Part shown: positions 22,920 to 35,077 of the stretch, piece by piece
How positions within the stretch are numbered: the stretch's first letter is position 1
Layout: the number at the start of each line of letters is the position of its first letter
DNA from: Polytrichum commune
Taxonomy: Eukaryota; Streptophyta; Polytrichopsida; Polytrichales; Polytrichaceae
Direction of reading: 5' to 3'
Assembly: GCA_950295325.1 (NCBI GenBank)
Contig: OX485808.1
Coordinates: forward strand, 35,608,527 to 35,672,526
DNA: 64,000 nucleotides
Notes under the pieces: generated by a model
Seen by the model: only the letters and a program-made list of their open reading frames with translations
What the model was told of the DNA's origin: nothing
The model's database searches: none
Translations under genes and position numbers: made by a program

Positions 22920-23290
22920 GGCTACAATGATTATCCCATTTAGTGAGGGTTGGTTAAAAGTCCATGTGAAAAATTAGTGAAGGTGATACTAAATTTTATT
23001 CATGCTATGAAATTAGTGCAACATGAAGATCTGAGTTTTGGGAGCCCAAAGTGTCAAAGTGCTAGAAACCCTCAATGCAAGCTCTCCTCAATTTCCTAGT
23101 GTTAGATGCATGAGGAGCGAATGATGCCAATTGAGAAGAAGAAGAAGAAGAAGAAGAAGCTTCTTTCAGGTCACCAAAACAAATTATGCACTCTACAAGC
23201 ACCTTAGGGCTCACACTAGATTTTCTTGCAATGCATGGTAAACGAGCATGTATTCATGAAGTTAGTATCACTATGTAAAAAAAACAAAAA
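22920..23290. repeat. Dispersed repeat family G, copy 1
   Basis: Runs from GATTATCCCATTTAGTGAGG through CTCAATGCAAGCTCTC, an (AAG)n run (23,139-23,159) and GAGCATGTATTCATGAA. The same order occurs inverted at 41,646-42,075, including the trinucleotide run. Ends of the second copy look like inverted repeats of GATTATCCCATT, so this may be a MITE. Confidence 0.65.
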
Positions 23291-23439
23291 AAATGAACCC
23301 TCACTAATATTGAGATTTGGTGAAATAATGCATGTTGCAGGTATTGGTACCACATGCACAACTAGTAAACTGAGAAGAAGTTACCATCTAAGACACATCT
23401 ACATTATACTTATACTTGCAAACAAACGAATTGCACAAC

Positions 23440-23832
23440 TACACTAAATATTGTCTTTGGTGTCATATGGTATATAATGTCACCGTGGTAACTTTTTTAA
23501 ATGACACTTCTTATGAATAAGTTCACAAGACTATCATGGATGAATGATTTTTTTGACGAAATCATGCCAATTATCAAACAAAGTTTCATATATTTTGTAT
23601 CTTAACAATTTTGTAAGGAAATGTTGTTATTCATGATTGAAATTTGAATGGAATATCACTTAGTGACATTATTTGCAACACTATAAACCTATAATGCCCA
23701 ATTAATTATTTTCACAAGGGATGACAAATAGTGTTAGGTTTACATTCAGTGTTGGTGACACTACATGGGCGGTTTGGAATCACTATTGAAACACACAAAT
23801 AGAATCGGTGACATTAAATACAATATTTAGTG
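23440..23832. mobile_element. MITE family A, copy 2
   Basis: TACACTAAATATTGTCTTTGG at the left, ACATTAAATACAATATTTAG at the right, with the family A body between. The right terminus is slightly degenerate (TTTAGTGGAG). Confidence 0.7.
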
Positions 23833-24540
23833 GAGTTCCCAAAGCCCCCTGACTCCGAGCTTCGAAAACACCGTCACCGGGTGCGTCCACGTCATGATAC
23901 CCGGAAACCGTTACCAGGCCAGGTCATTTCCCGCACGCGGACATCGAGGAATCCACCGGTGGGACCCACGCTTTACCAGGAATGTGACCTTGCCACTTGG
24001 CATGAAGTGTATAGGCCGCCGGAAACTTCTTATTGGACATGGGTTGCACATGGCGGGGACGTGGCCGTCTCTCATTGGGTGTATGTAAAACAGTGCAGAG
24101 CATGTTAGGACCAAAAGGTACGATACCGATTCCAATGCCCCTGTGGATCATGTTACCCGGTGTTTTCCTTTCTGTACACGTCATCAGTCCACGTCACAAG
24201 CCCCATTTGGCACACATTCCACCCACCAAATAATAAGCTGTTCACTTCAAAGGCTTGGGGTGAGGTTCCATGTTGGCGGCTCGCCCACTAGATTTTAGAT
24301 AATAGTGGGTCGGAGGTGTTCACATGTAGTGAAGCACAAGATGTTTTTCGGTTATATTTTGGCGGTCTGTTAGAATGTGGAGGGTTGTTGACATGGGCTA
24401 CTAGATTTCCATGTGTTCATGAAATAATCTTTAGTTTATGAGTGTTGGTCACTGAAGGATTAAGACCAGTTACTGACTCAAGAGGACCAATGTTGGTTTA
24501 GAGTCTAGAACTCCATCCTTGGTAACCAGCACGAGGAGGA
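23833..24540. other. GC-rich island, no gene assigned
   Basis: The interval 23,840-24,200 is clearly more GC-rich than its surroundings and open in several frames on both strands (e.g. plus 23,830-24,108). None shows a recognisable domain, and the openness on both strands argues for composition rather than selection. Could be a captured gene fragment. Confidence 0.3.
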
Positions 24541-24563
24541 GGAGGAGGAGGAGGAGGAGGAGG
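24535..24563. repeat. (GGA)n microsatellite
   Basis: About nine GGA units in otherwise unremarkable DNA. Confidence 0.9.
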
Positions 24564-24608
24564 ATAATAGGTGGGCAATGGGCATGGATTTGATATAATG
24601 GGAGTAGC

Positions 24609-24805
24609 TACACTAAACATGATATTGAGTGTCATATGGTATTCTATATCAAAGTGGTAATTTTTCAGATGACACCTCTTATTAACAAGTGAACAACTAT
24701 TGTCATACCTTATGTTGGGTTAACATTTAGTGTTTGAAGACACTACGCCGCATTTTACAAGTAGTATTGAACAAGACTATTATATTTATTATCATATTTA
24801 GTGTA
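24609..24805. mobile_element. MITE family A, copy 3 (internally deleted)
   Basis: Only about 197 bp: the family A left end (TACACTAAACATGATATTGAG), a shortened middle, and the right end ATATTTAGTGTA. Confidence 0.7.
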
Positions 24806-26280
24806 GTTGGCGCATATTAACCCTACCCAACCGTATGTCCTCTGCATTTGAGTGAGTTTGTCCCTATTCACACTAGAATTTGGTGGCGAGTGGCCTACAT
24901 GGAAACTCACCCTTAGCCTCCTTACTCTCACATGCCAAAAATAATAAATAATAAAATTTACATGTGAATTGAAACTCAAAAGACAAGCTGTGACAATAGT
25001 GTGACACGTGTAGGTTGACATTACAAAATTTGATAAATTGTTGTAGTTTATTGAAATATAGATGAACCCTTCATGTAGATTGCACACACATGTAGATAGA
25101 AGGATGTTAATATCATATATGATCATGTATGCATCTCATCAAGTTAAAAGTTGTAACATGACTAGTAACAAATTTCCACCTACCACTTATCCTAGACATG
25201 ATAATATTGATTACATGTTGATAATATTAAGCATATTGTGATTATCAAAAACAATGATTACAGTCTTAGTGCCGCAGCAAGGTCTCCGTGAAACATGACA
25301 TATCTACTTTTATTTAGATTAAGTGAGGGAACATGAGGCTTTAGTAATGATATAAAATTACTAATTATTTCAAAACTGGAGTTTAGGAATTGAATTGAGA
25401 TAACGCTTGACCAACACCCATACAGTTGAAAACATGTATTATCTTGCTCATGGTTGAAACTAGACACTCAAGGTTCAACTTGCATAAATGTTGCCATCAT
25501 ACTCAAACAAGGAGTTTAGGTGACGTTCTTTGACATCATAAATTACTAAATATGGATGAAATATGCGAGCAATAGATGTGGATGAAACATGTCAACGAGT
25601 GAGTGCAATGTACATTTCATGTAACTTGCTCAAGGAGTCAAACTTTGTTTGCTTCCGGTCTTAACAATGGAAGAACACATTTGAGGACCAATGTGGTAAG
25701 GGTTACCGTGGTTTTGAACTCAAGGCTCAACGGTGCGAAAAGGTCAATGGCATTAGATAACTTATGGAACTTCTTATACGCTATAACAAGTTACTTGATG
25801 CACTATATTGTGCCATGTGACTAGCCCCATTGGAGAGAGGGAAACAACGTGTCCACGTGTATTTCTCATTCATCCAACCAAAAACCTTGAAATTGTATGC
25901 AACATGGAGTTTATTATTCATAGTTGATTTGACACCATAATTAATTATAGACCCCATATTAATCTAGTCCAAGTCATTTGAGATGAATCAACTACAAACC
26001 TATAAGAAGTTAAGGTTCTCTTTATGTTGGATGGATGAGAGGCAGAGTCCGGGAAGTTCTGGGAGGCAACCGGTAGATTTCCTGCAAATTTTCATTCATC
26101 CCGGTTTTTTTAAATTTGCCCGGAAGTGGCAGTGAGGTGGTAAGAGTAGTCGGAAAATTTCCTAGAATTTCAATTTCTTCCGGTGGCATTGCCTCCATTG
26201 GCCAATTTCAATTGGCAAATTTCCTACACTAAGAAAATATAGCCGGTTTTTTTATTTTCATGTATTCTTTGATTTTTTTG
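24806..26280. other. Intergenic, no gene recognised
   Basis: AT-rich DNA with frames that lack motifs. Short blocks such as ATGGATGAGAGGCAGAG recur elsewhere (28,135; 29,270), suggesting old dispersed repeats. Confidence 0.3.
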
Positions 26281-26284
26281 TACT

Positions 26285-26420
26285 TCTAAAGTATTGTTTT
26301 GTTCCATATCTCTGTCAGGATTTGAACCTGGCTTTGCCCCTACCAAATTAGGGCCAGAGATTCAGCCTCCCAAAAATGCACAAACCTAGAATAAGATTCA
26401 TGCATTTTTGGGAAGCTGGT
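26285..26420 (-). repeat. tRNA-like (SINE head) sequence with flanking palindrome
   Basis: On the minus strand CCAGGTTCAAATCCTG is a good B-box/T-arm, preceded by CCTAATTTGGTAGGGGC that could be an A-box. A complete cloverleaf could not be drawn. Immediately beside it CAGCCTCCCAAAAATGCA and TGCATTTTTGGGAAGCTG form an inverted pair (26,362-26,418). Confidence 0.4.
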
Positions 26421-26562
26421 TAGTACGACATGCCCACACATATGCAAAAATCAAAGCATGTGTTAAAAAACATAGAGGAAAGAACATACAATCCACCACT
26501 AATAACAATCAAAACATGTGGGAAGAGAATGGAAAGCATAAGATGCAACCAAATGCAAGGTA

Positions 26563-27168
26563 TCAAGACAAATCATCATATACTGAAGTGGAAGTGCTAG
26601 CTGTAGGACCCGTGGCTGCACCAGACAGATAAGTAGTTGGGTTAGCATAAAGAAACTTGTATTTTGTTTCATTCTTCCACATGGGTATGGCATCCATTAA
26701 AATAGCATCATACTCCTCTTCAGGCCCTTCTAAAGCAACTCTGAGTAAAGCTTCCAAGTTTTTGCTTCCCAATCTATTCCTTACCCGTGTTTTAATCAAA
26801 TTTTGAATGCTAAAGGCTCTCTCACATGTAGCAGTGGAAATGCATTGCACTCTAGCAATTTCAGCAAGAATAAGTAGATTTGGGTACCTTATTTGTAAAG
26901 CATGATTCCAAGTAATCATACCCCACAAATCTCGAAAGGTCTTGTCCCCCCATTCGGTTGTGCATTGCAATTTGAAGGACAAAAACTCCCTCTTACAAGC
27001 CTGGACATCTAGAAGAGGAGGGAAAGAAAAACCTGCATGACTACGATCAGTTCCATAAAGCTCAAGCAATTTTTCCAACTCAATAATCCCCCAACTCTGC
27101 AATCCAACTTGCTTTGATGGCATGTTAGAGGGATTTAGTACACAACCGAGGCAACATGGAGTCGTCAC
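26563..27168 (-). pseudogene. hAT transposase C-terminal fragment
   Basis: A 201-codon minus-strand frame whose middle holds the hAT dimerisation region: IRYPNLLILAEIARVQCIS, TATCERAFSIQNLIKTRVR and NRLGSKNLEALLRVALEGP. This matches the C-terminal third of hAT-type transposases and their domesticated relatives (zinc-finger 862-like proteins). There is no ATG at the upstream end (the first codon is GTG), and no zinc finger or catalytic core was found upstream, so it is a truncated copy or the last exon of something larger. It is otherwise intact, with no internal stop. Directly upstream on the same strand is a leucine-rich-repeat fragment. Confidence 0.75.
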
Positions 27169-27268
27169 TTCTTCTTTTCAATTCTGTCATCTCAAAATTG
27201 CCAGTGCCACAAATTTCCCTGTTGCACACAATGCAGTCACTTGAATGCACACAAGAATTCGCACACAT

Positions 27269-27690
27269 TCAAACACAAAAGCAATCCAGGAGAGAATCGT
27301 CCAGAATGACATACGGGCAATAAGATTTGGACCACACAACCACAGGCTCCGACGAATTGGTCTTCTTGATCTGAGTGAGTTGCGGGCACCAGCCAAGCCC
27401 AGTAGGGATAGCGCCGGTGAAGTCGTTGAAAGAGAGGCTCAGCACCTGCAAGCTGCTGCAATTGATCTCAGTTGGGAGGGTCCCAGTGAGAGAATTGTGA
27501 GAAAGGTCGATCACTTTGATGGACGGCAGCTGTGTGTACATCCCCGCAGGTATGCTACGGTTGCTACCCACAAGCTCATTGCTTGTTAGGTTTAGGGTTT
27601 GCAGCCCCTTGCAGACACCGAACCCATTTTCTGTGAAGTTCCCTTGGAGGATATTGTAGGAGAGATCCAGTTTGCTGGTTTGAGATCCAG
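27269..27690 (-). pseudogene. Leucine-rich-repeat receptor fragment
   Basis: Minus-strand reading from about 27,690 gives plant-type extracellular LRRs: LDLSYNILQGNF, LQTLNLTSNELVG, SIKVIDLSHNSLTGTLP and LQVLSLSFNDFTGAIPTGL, each matching the LxxLxxLxLSxNxLxGxIP repeat. Only about four repeats are present; no signal peptide, kinase domain or membrane span was found on either side. The frame ends at 27,269 after unrelated sequence. It is a gene fragment, perhaps carried in with the neighbouring hAT sequence. Confidence 0.7.
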
Positions 27691-27699
27691 TATGAAAAT

Positions 27700-29990
27700 T
27701 AATTCCTATAAAGTATGAGATTGGCCGGCTACTAGCCTACAAAAATTATTTACAGTAGGTAAATTTCCCCCTTACACTAAAGGTAAAAGGCAAAATTCCT
27801 ACACATAATTTTCTAGACCGGTCCATTTCCTACAAAAAAAAATTTCATCCGGAAGCTCATCCTACACTTTGCTATTTCATTCGGAAATTCTCAATTTCAA
27901 CCGGCTAGGTCGTAACTAAATGCCGGTACTCCCCGTTCATAGATGAGAGGTACGTTCATATGTGACGATTCCCTTTCTCCTTTTATCATTGTAGTGTTCA
28001 TGAGCAAGGGTGCCGGTGAGGCTCATGTGAAGATTCGAATATGAGAGGAATCGTTGCTAAATTCGGATGTCCATTCAAATCATCTATAACAAGCTTATGA
28101 ATTGTGCATAGTTCTCAATGCATTTTATTGGATGAATGAGAGATGTATGCTCATATACTACACTAATTCTTTGTAGCTCATTAACTAAAGGTTGAATCAA
28201 ATGGTGATGCCCATATCATGACTCTTACCCTATGTATTGCAAATTTGATGACATGTATAGCTCCCATTAGTGCACCAATCATTTTCATGGTTAATCCGAT
28301 GAAAATTAAGTTGTGACGACTGATTAGAACCTAATCATGCATAAATAGACAATTTCACACCAAAATCAACATGAAATTGCTCGGGGTTAGGTGTGGGGAT
28401 TCGAACCCCAACAAATGGAAATGCCAAAAAATCATATATATTGAAAGAAAAGAAAAAGAAAAGAAAACGCCCGTATAATTTATATTGGCGTGAATATGAG
28501 CCTGTTAACCATGTGCTGATCACGGGGGTCCCGTGATGCAGAATAGGGTGTTATGCCTCCTCATCTATATTGACACCAAAATGAACACTAGAACACCAAA
28601 TTGTGGTCATTTAACCACAAGTCCATAAGACAAATGGCATTGGCAGCACAATTGCATATAGTAACAATTCCTGTTGGGCCAAGGTTAGGAGAGATAATTA
28701 TCCCATATGAATGTTCTCCTCATTTATCCAACATAAAAACCTTGAAATAGCATGCATTCTATAGGCTATTTTTTGAAGTTGTTATGGAAGCATAATTGAA
28801 TTCCAAGACCCTAAATTAGTCTAGTCCAAGTAATTTGAAAACGAATAAACCACAAACATTCAGGGTGTCAAGTTTTTATGTTGAATGGATGAAAGATATG
28901 CCTCGTATCTTTCTCTGCAAGCCGCAATCACCAACCCATGTATGGATTAATTTGTATTCATTTATGACTGTAGTTTTTTAAGAAATAGTTGTATTTAAAC
29001 TCAAACAAACTTCACTCAACTCATGCAAATTTGCCACAAACCTTGAACAAAAGACAAGGTTGTAGAGGAAAGGAGGGAATTATTGTATACGAGCATACCT
29101 CTCATTTCATTCATCCAACATCAAAGCTTGACCCCCTCTAAGTTTTTTTTGGGTCAATCCATCTCCGATAGGTTGGATTAGATTGAATTGGGATTTTTAG
29201 AACTAATTCCAATGTCAAATTAACTACTAAGAAATTCTCAGGCTGCATTTTATTTTCAGGGCTTTTATGATGGATGAATGAGAGGTGTGCTCGTATGCGA
29301 TAATTCCAACCTCTTCAGCGACGAGGCCACACACACTTGCATGCATCAAGACTTTCCCTTGAGCAAGATGGGTGTGGGGATTCGATCCCATGACCGGTCA
29401 GCACGGGTGCTTCGGAAAGGCCCAGGGGAGAAAGGGAGCGTTTCCTGAGCTCCACGCCATCGCCGTCGCCAAGCCTCCCTTGGATTGCCCCCACATTATG
29501 CCGCCCTCGCTGCCGCGCGAACTGTTAGTAGAGGGGTGGCGGGAGGGTCGGCGCTATTCCACGTTACTTCGTCACTGGTGGGGTAGACACGCAGACAGAC
29601 ATTGAGCGACAGGCAAAAAACGGGACCGAAAATGAAGCCCTGTGGCCAAAGAAAGTGAAAAATGTCTCCTAAAATGGGACGAGTAACAAGGTAGCTGCAA
29701 CATTGCTCAAAGAGCTTCACTCCCTCGCTCCGAAGAGAAGGAAAAAAGCGGGAGCGAGGAGAAGGCCCCTGTAAGTAGTGACAAAGACTCTTCAGAAAAG
29801 AAAGGAAGAAAGAAAGAAAGAAAGAAACAACGAGGCACAACAACAGAGAAAGTTAGAATAGCCAGGTGACGGTATTCAAAGCTTCCGAGGAGGTCTGTAG
29901 CTTCGTTTCGAGTGACCGCTTGTGAATAGAATTGGAGTTGGAGGTCATCTCGTCTCGTCTTGTTGGTTGAAGTTCACAGGTTTCTTACTA
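27700..29990. other. Intergenic and upstream region of the phosphoesterase gene
   Basis: No gene recognised. Two T-arm/B-box-like palindromes occur: GGGGATTCGAACCCC at about 28,396 and GTGGGGATTCGATCCCATG at about 29,375; neither sits in a foldable tRNA. The stretch 29,400-29,600 is GC-rich. A GAAA run lies at 29,805-29,826. Confidence 0.35.
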
Positions 29991-29992
29991 CG

Positions 29993-29997
<5 letters not shown>

Positions 29998-30034
<37 letters not shown>
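29998..30034 (+). repeat. (GA)n microsatellite in the 5' leader
   Basis: About 18 GA units 270 bp upstream of the start codon of the phosphoesterase gene. It is probably in its 5' UTR or promoter; GA/CT repeats are common near plant transcription starts. Confidence 0.9.
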
Positions 30035-30038
<4 letters not shown>

Positions 30039-30305
30039 AATTTCTTTGGTATACAAACTGACGGACACGTGGAGTTGAAGAGTTTTTGTGTGTATAGTGG
30101 AGAGCGGCGATCGGTTGTTTGTGTTTCAGAGCTCGTTTGTGGAATTGGGTTTGAGGGAGACAGAGGGAGAGGGAGAATATTCAATCGGCATCTATTGAGG
30201 GGCTTGTTGGTTTGGAGGGGTCGCGCTTGTGTTTGGGATCAACTTATTAATGAGTGAAAACATAGAGTGGAGTGGAGTGGAGTAGAGTATAGAGGGAGAG
30301 ACAAG

Positions 30306-33300
30306 ATGGGGAAAACCATGTTGAACAAGGTGAAGAAGAGGACGGTGAAAAGAGTGCGGACAATGCTTACACATGAGTACCCATACCCACATGAACACTC
30401 CCAACATGCATTACTCGCGGTTATGGCTGTCACCCTGTTCTTTATCTGCTCCGATAACTTGCACATCGTGGTGCACAAGCTGGATAAAAACATCAAGTGG
30501 TGGTCTATCTATGGCTTCTTATTGGGATTCTTTTACTTCTTTTCCTCGCCTTTCCTGGGGAAGACCATTCAGCCTAGTTACTCCAATTTCAGCCGATGGT
30601 GTGTTCCTTCGGCCCAGACCTAAATTGCCTTGCCTGCCCACTTCTTGCATGCGTTTCAATTAACATGTATTGACATTTTTTCCAGAATTTCCTAAAATCT
30701 CACTCATATGTGGACATTATGGAAATTGTGCAATTGCGGAACTCCACTAATGTAGATGCCTTGTCTGGTTACTTCTTTTGTTGTTTTTCTACCTTATACT
30801 ACTCGGATTGGTGAGGTTGAAATTTCTGTGTCTGTCCGCAAATGTGTCTGAAGAAGCAAGGATCTATTGCATCAAGTTTTGGAACTAATTCGAATTGTTA
30901 TGAATTCTTAAAGTCCACTGACAGTCAGGCTTAGGCCACATAGGGCCCCTCCCCCTCGATCAAAGATGTTGACTATTGAGCCTAGAATGGTTAACAGATT
31001 TTTCAGCACGTAGTCTAATCTCCTATAAACATATGTGTTGCTGGTGTCCGTTCCCACCACTCAAGTATAGGTGTCCGATTGAAATAAGACACCAAATTTG
31101 GGCCGCTTACCTTAATTTCCTTACGCATAAGTGCTTGCTTATGCACCAGAACTTATCAGACGTCTCTGCACATTCTCAAAGAGCCGTGCAGCAATTCAAT
31201 CTCAATTGCGTGCTTTCTCAGCTATAAATTGATTCTTTGCTTCTTTGTGTGGTATATTCTCCTCAGTCAACATGATGATATTGAGATTTTCGCAGTAAGT
31301 TTTGTTAATGAGACCAGGGTTTTATTGGTTCAAGAAGGTAAGGCTCCCTAATTGTCTTTAGTATATAGGTAGTCGAAGAGCCTGGTCCTTGGAGTCAGCC
31401 TTACGTCCATGAATTGAATGGCATGCAGGTACGTGGGATGGCTTTTGATTGCAGCCGTGTATCATCTGCCGAGCTTCCAGTCCATGGGCGTAGACATACG
31501 AATGAACCTGTCTCTGTTCTTGACCTTATTTCTGGCCTCTGTCCTGGTCCTTGTACTCTTCCACATTGGTTTCCTGGGACTCTGGTATTTTGGTGCTGCA
31601 GCTCGATTGGCAGGAAAGCGCCCTGAAATTCTGACCATCCTCCAGAACAGTGCGGTAATTATCATCTTCCTAAAACTTGGGAAATGAGTTTGTAAAAAAT
31701 TGTGGAGAGTCTAATGTACCTGTATTACAGTTCTGGAACCTGCGTTGTTGTTGCTGTAGTCTTGGTCTCCTCTCATGTCGCTATGATGAATTTACCACAT
31801 ATTACACTGTTGGTTACACATTTTAGGGATTCTCATACTTCCCTTGACATGAAGGAAATTGACCCCACTTTAATCATTCTCAAGTTGTCAGGTGACTTCT
31901 GTTGGGTTTCATCAATGGCCTCGAATAACATGTTTTATATTGGCAACTTATACTGACGAATGGAAGTGAGTTGAATTTTCCTGTTATGCACTCTGAGTGC
32001 TTGTAAATGTAGCTGGCAAGACATTCAGTACTTCAGTATTCCTCATGTATTGACAATGGAGATTAACAATCAAGCTGCTTAAATCTGCAGCTTGATGTCA
32101 TCAGAGCATATAGTGATGTGGATTCACCCCTCCACATGCATGGAGGGTACTGAATTTGTTCCCTAAAAGCAATTCTGTCTGGTGTGACTAAGTGTTCACA
32201 GTGGTTTGGATGCAGGTGCTGAGTGTTGCGTGTTGTGTATTTTATAGCCACTGTGGAAATCAGGCTTCACAACGCTCTATTTCATTTGGTCGGCAATGGT
32301 CGCGCACCAACCTCTTTGAGGACTTGCCCAAGTGGTTTGCAGCGTTGCAGAATGTTCACCAAATGAAGGAGGCAGTCTGCCATGAATGGTTGGGACCTGT
32401 TGGCTCTGCTACTGATTATCCCGTATTCTCCAAGTGGGCTCTTTATGGGGAGGTAAATAAACAATACACTTTACCAAATTTTCTTGCTTTGGTTCTATGA
32501 CGCCAGATGCTAAAGTGGCCTTTTTGGGTCCGACAAAATGTATGTTGGTTATCAACATAGTCTATTTATCACATAATACATCAAACCTGTAAGTCGTTTG
32601 TTCCGGATTTGTTTTAGCCTGTCTGTTTAGGTCTCATGTGCTATCGAATGCATACTCTACACAACAGAGAGCTGCAGGTGTTAGAGTCTTATGCTTACAT
32701 GAAGTTTGCTTCAGTGAAGTGTTGTAGGATGCCTGTTTTGAAATTGCCTTATATCATTAGGTATAAGAGTCTTACACCCCATTTGCAAAATGTGACTTAG
32801 GGTGGTCCAATATGTCATGAAAATGATCAAACAGTCCAAGCAAATGCCAGTCTACATTGCACATAAGGACCAGGTTCAGGCAAATTCAACATTTAAGAGA
32901 GCTAACACTAACTTTCTAGGTTTTGTTCTTACATTATCTGTAGCTTACATTCCTCTCACAATTGCAGCGGGTGTGTAATGATGCTTGCGTGGGCGGACCT
33001 TCCGATGTTATCTCACCTGTTTACTCTCTGTGGGCGACATTCATAGGATTGTACATAGCTAACTATGTGGTGGAGCGCTCTACTGGGTACAATTTTCTTC
33101 CAATTTCCTGCTGATTGGATTTTGCCAGTTTGTCCATATGACAAACGGGGGATGCAGGTTCCTTCATAATGTCTTAGACTACTTGAGAGCAGTATGTGAA
33201 TGACGCATGTGTGTCGGGTTTTTTGAGCAGATGGGCTTTGACACACCCTCAACCAGAGGCTAAGGAGGGAACTCAGAAGATAATAATCAAAACACCTGAT

Positions 33301-35040
33301 TTCTTAGACATGGTTCCGTGGTACTCTGGGTATGTGACCTTTACCTACCCTACCCTGCCGTGCATTTGTTTTTAGCCTATAGGCCCCTGGGTGGGTAAGG
33401 TACTCATATTCGGCTGGGGGGATTGTTTCAGAACATCAGCGGATTTGTTCAAGACGGCTTTTGATCTTCTGGTCTCAGTCACACTTTTCTTGGGCCGATT
33501 TGATATGAGGACCATGCAGGTATACTTTTTTTTCTTCCAAAAATTAGTCTCTTCCTCTAGCCTCATGACTCAAATGGAGTACGAGAGTATGTGTTTCTAA
33601 CATTCTCTAAATTGAAAGAAGCTATGCTAGTTATATGGCCTGTTTAGATTTTTTTAATTCAAAGCAGATTTCTCTTGTTATATGAGGATGCTTAGAGTTT
33701 GCACTGTAGACATAATTTTCTGTATTGGTTTAAGGTTCTTAGTTTCACATGGTACCATTTTGAGTTTCTGTGTGCCTTGATTTTTTGGTTCAAACACAGG
33801 TTTGAATAAAGGTATAAACCTGAAGTTTATCTTGGTTCTAAGAAGTATGTTGGCTCTGACTGATGGATAGTAATCATTTGGCAGGCAGCAATGACACAGG
33901 CACAACAGCATGGCAAAGAGGATGGTTTCCTGTATGATCATCTGAGCAACCGGAGAGAGCTCTGGTTTGATTTTATGGCAGACACTGGTGATGGTGGGAA
34001 TTCTACTTACAGCATTGCACGTCTGCTTGCTCAGCCCTCCCTCAAAATGGGAAAGTTAGAGTTACCACGCAGTGATCTGCTTGTTGTTGGTGGGGACCTT
34101 GCGTAAGTTTGTGTAACTCCCCTTTTAGGATGATGGCGTACATCAGATGCTTGCTGTTATGTCCTTGATGTGTAGGAGAATGTGTGTGCTATGGAATGAA
34201 ACGATGTGTTTTGCTAACTGAAAGTGATTTGATTTCCAAGTTAGATGGATCAGAGTCTTTGAAGATGCTGATAGCTTGAAGTCTGTTTAGATGGGATATA
34301 AAATTGAGTAACACTGTGAAATTGTAGTTTCCTAGCATGTTACTTGATAAAAGCATTGTAATTACACTGTAATTGTGAAACAGGTATCCAAACCCATCCA
34401 CATATTCCTATGAAAGGCGTCTATTTCAGCCTTTTCAATATGCAATGCAGCCACCCCTTTGGTACAAGCCAGAGCACATATCAGTCCAAAAACCTGAGCT
34501 TTTTGGAGATGTGGAGACACTTGACGAATTTGATGGACCCCAATGCTTTGCCATTCCTGGCAACCACGGTCCTGATCTACCACTCTTCCTATTGCTATTT
34601 CTGGCAGTGTGATCGGATAGTGCTGGTTGTTTACCATGATTTTTTCATTTACTTGTTCTGTCAACATGATGCTTTTACTATCTGCATACGCAATCAGCCT
34701 TAAGCATAATGTTTGGAGTGTTGGTGAATGCAGACTGGTTTGATGGATTGGATACTTTCATGAGATACATATGCCATAGAAGTTGGCTTGGGGGTTGGTT
34801 CCTTCCTCAACAAAAGAGCTACTTTGCTCTGCAGCTACCACATGGTTGGTGGATCTTTGGCCTCGATCAAGCTCTTCATGGCGACATTGATATCTTTCAA
34901 TTTAAATATTTTACAGACATCATAAAACAAAAGGTGTGTTTGAGAAGGTTATGTGGTCCATTTTAGTGCAAGAGAATTGGTCCTTCACTTGGAGAGGATG
35001 AAAGTGCAATTTTGTTTGTATCCCAGGTTGATTTCCCTGA

Positions 35041-35077
<37 letters not shown>

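Noticed and set aside
23830-24233. Overlapping frames in a GC-rich island
   Set aside because: Open on both strands in several frames, with no motif and no splice context; more likely composition than coding.
28385-28425. Possible tRNA gene around GGGGATTCGAACCCC
   Set aside because: A good T-arm is present but no acceptor stem, D-arm or anticodon arm can be drawn on either strand.
29372-29605. GC-rich frame upstream of the phosphoesterase gene
   Set aside because: No motif and not in frame with any exon; possibly old repeat or promoter DNA.
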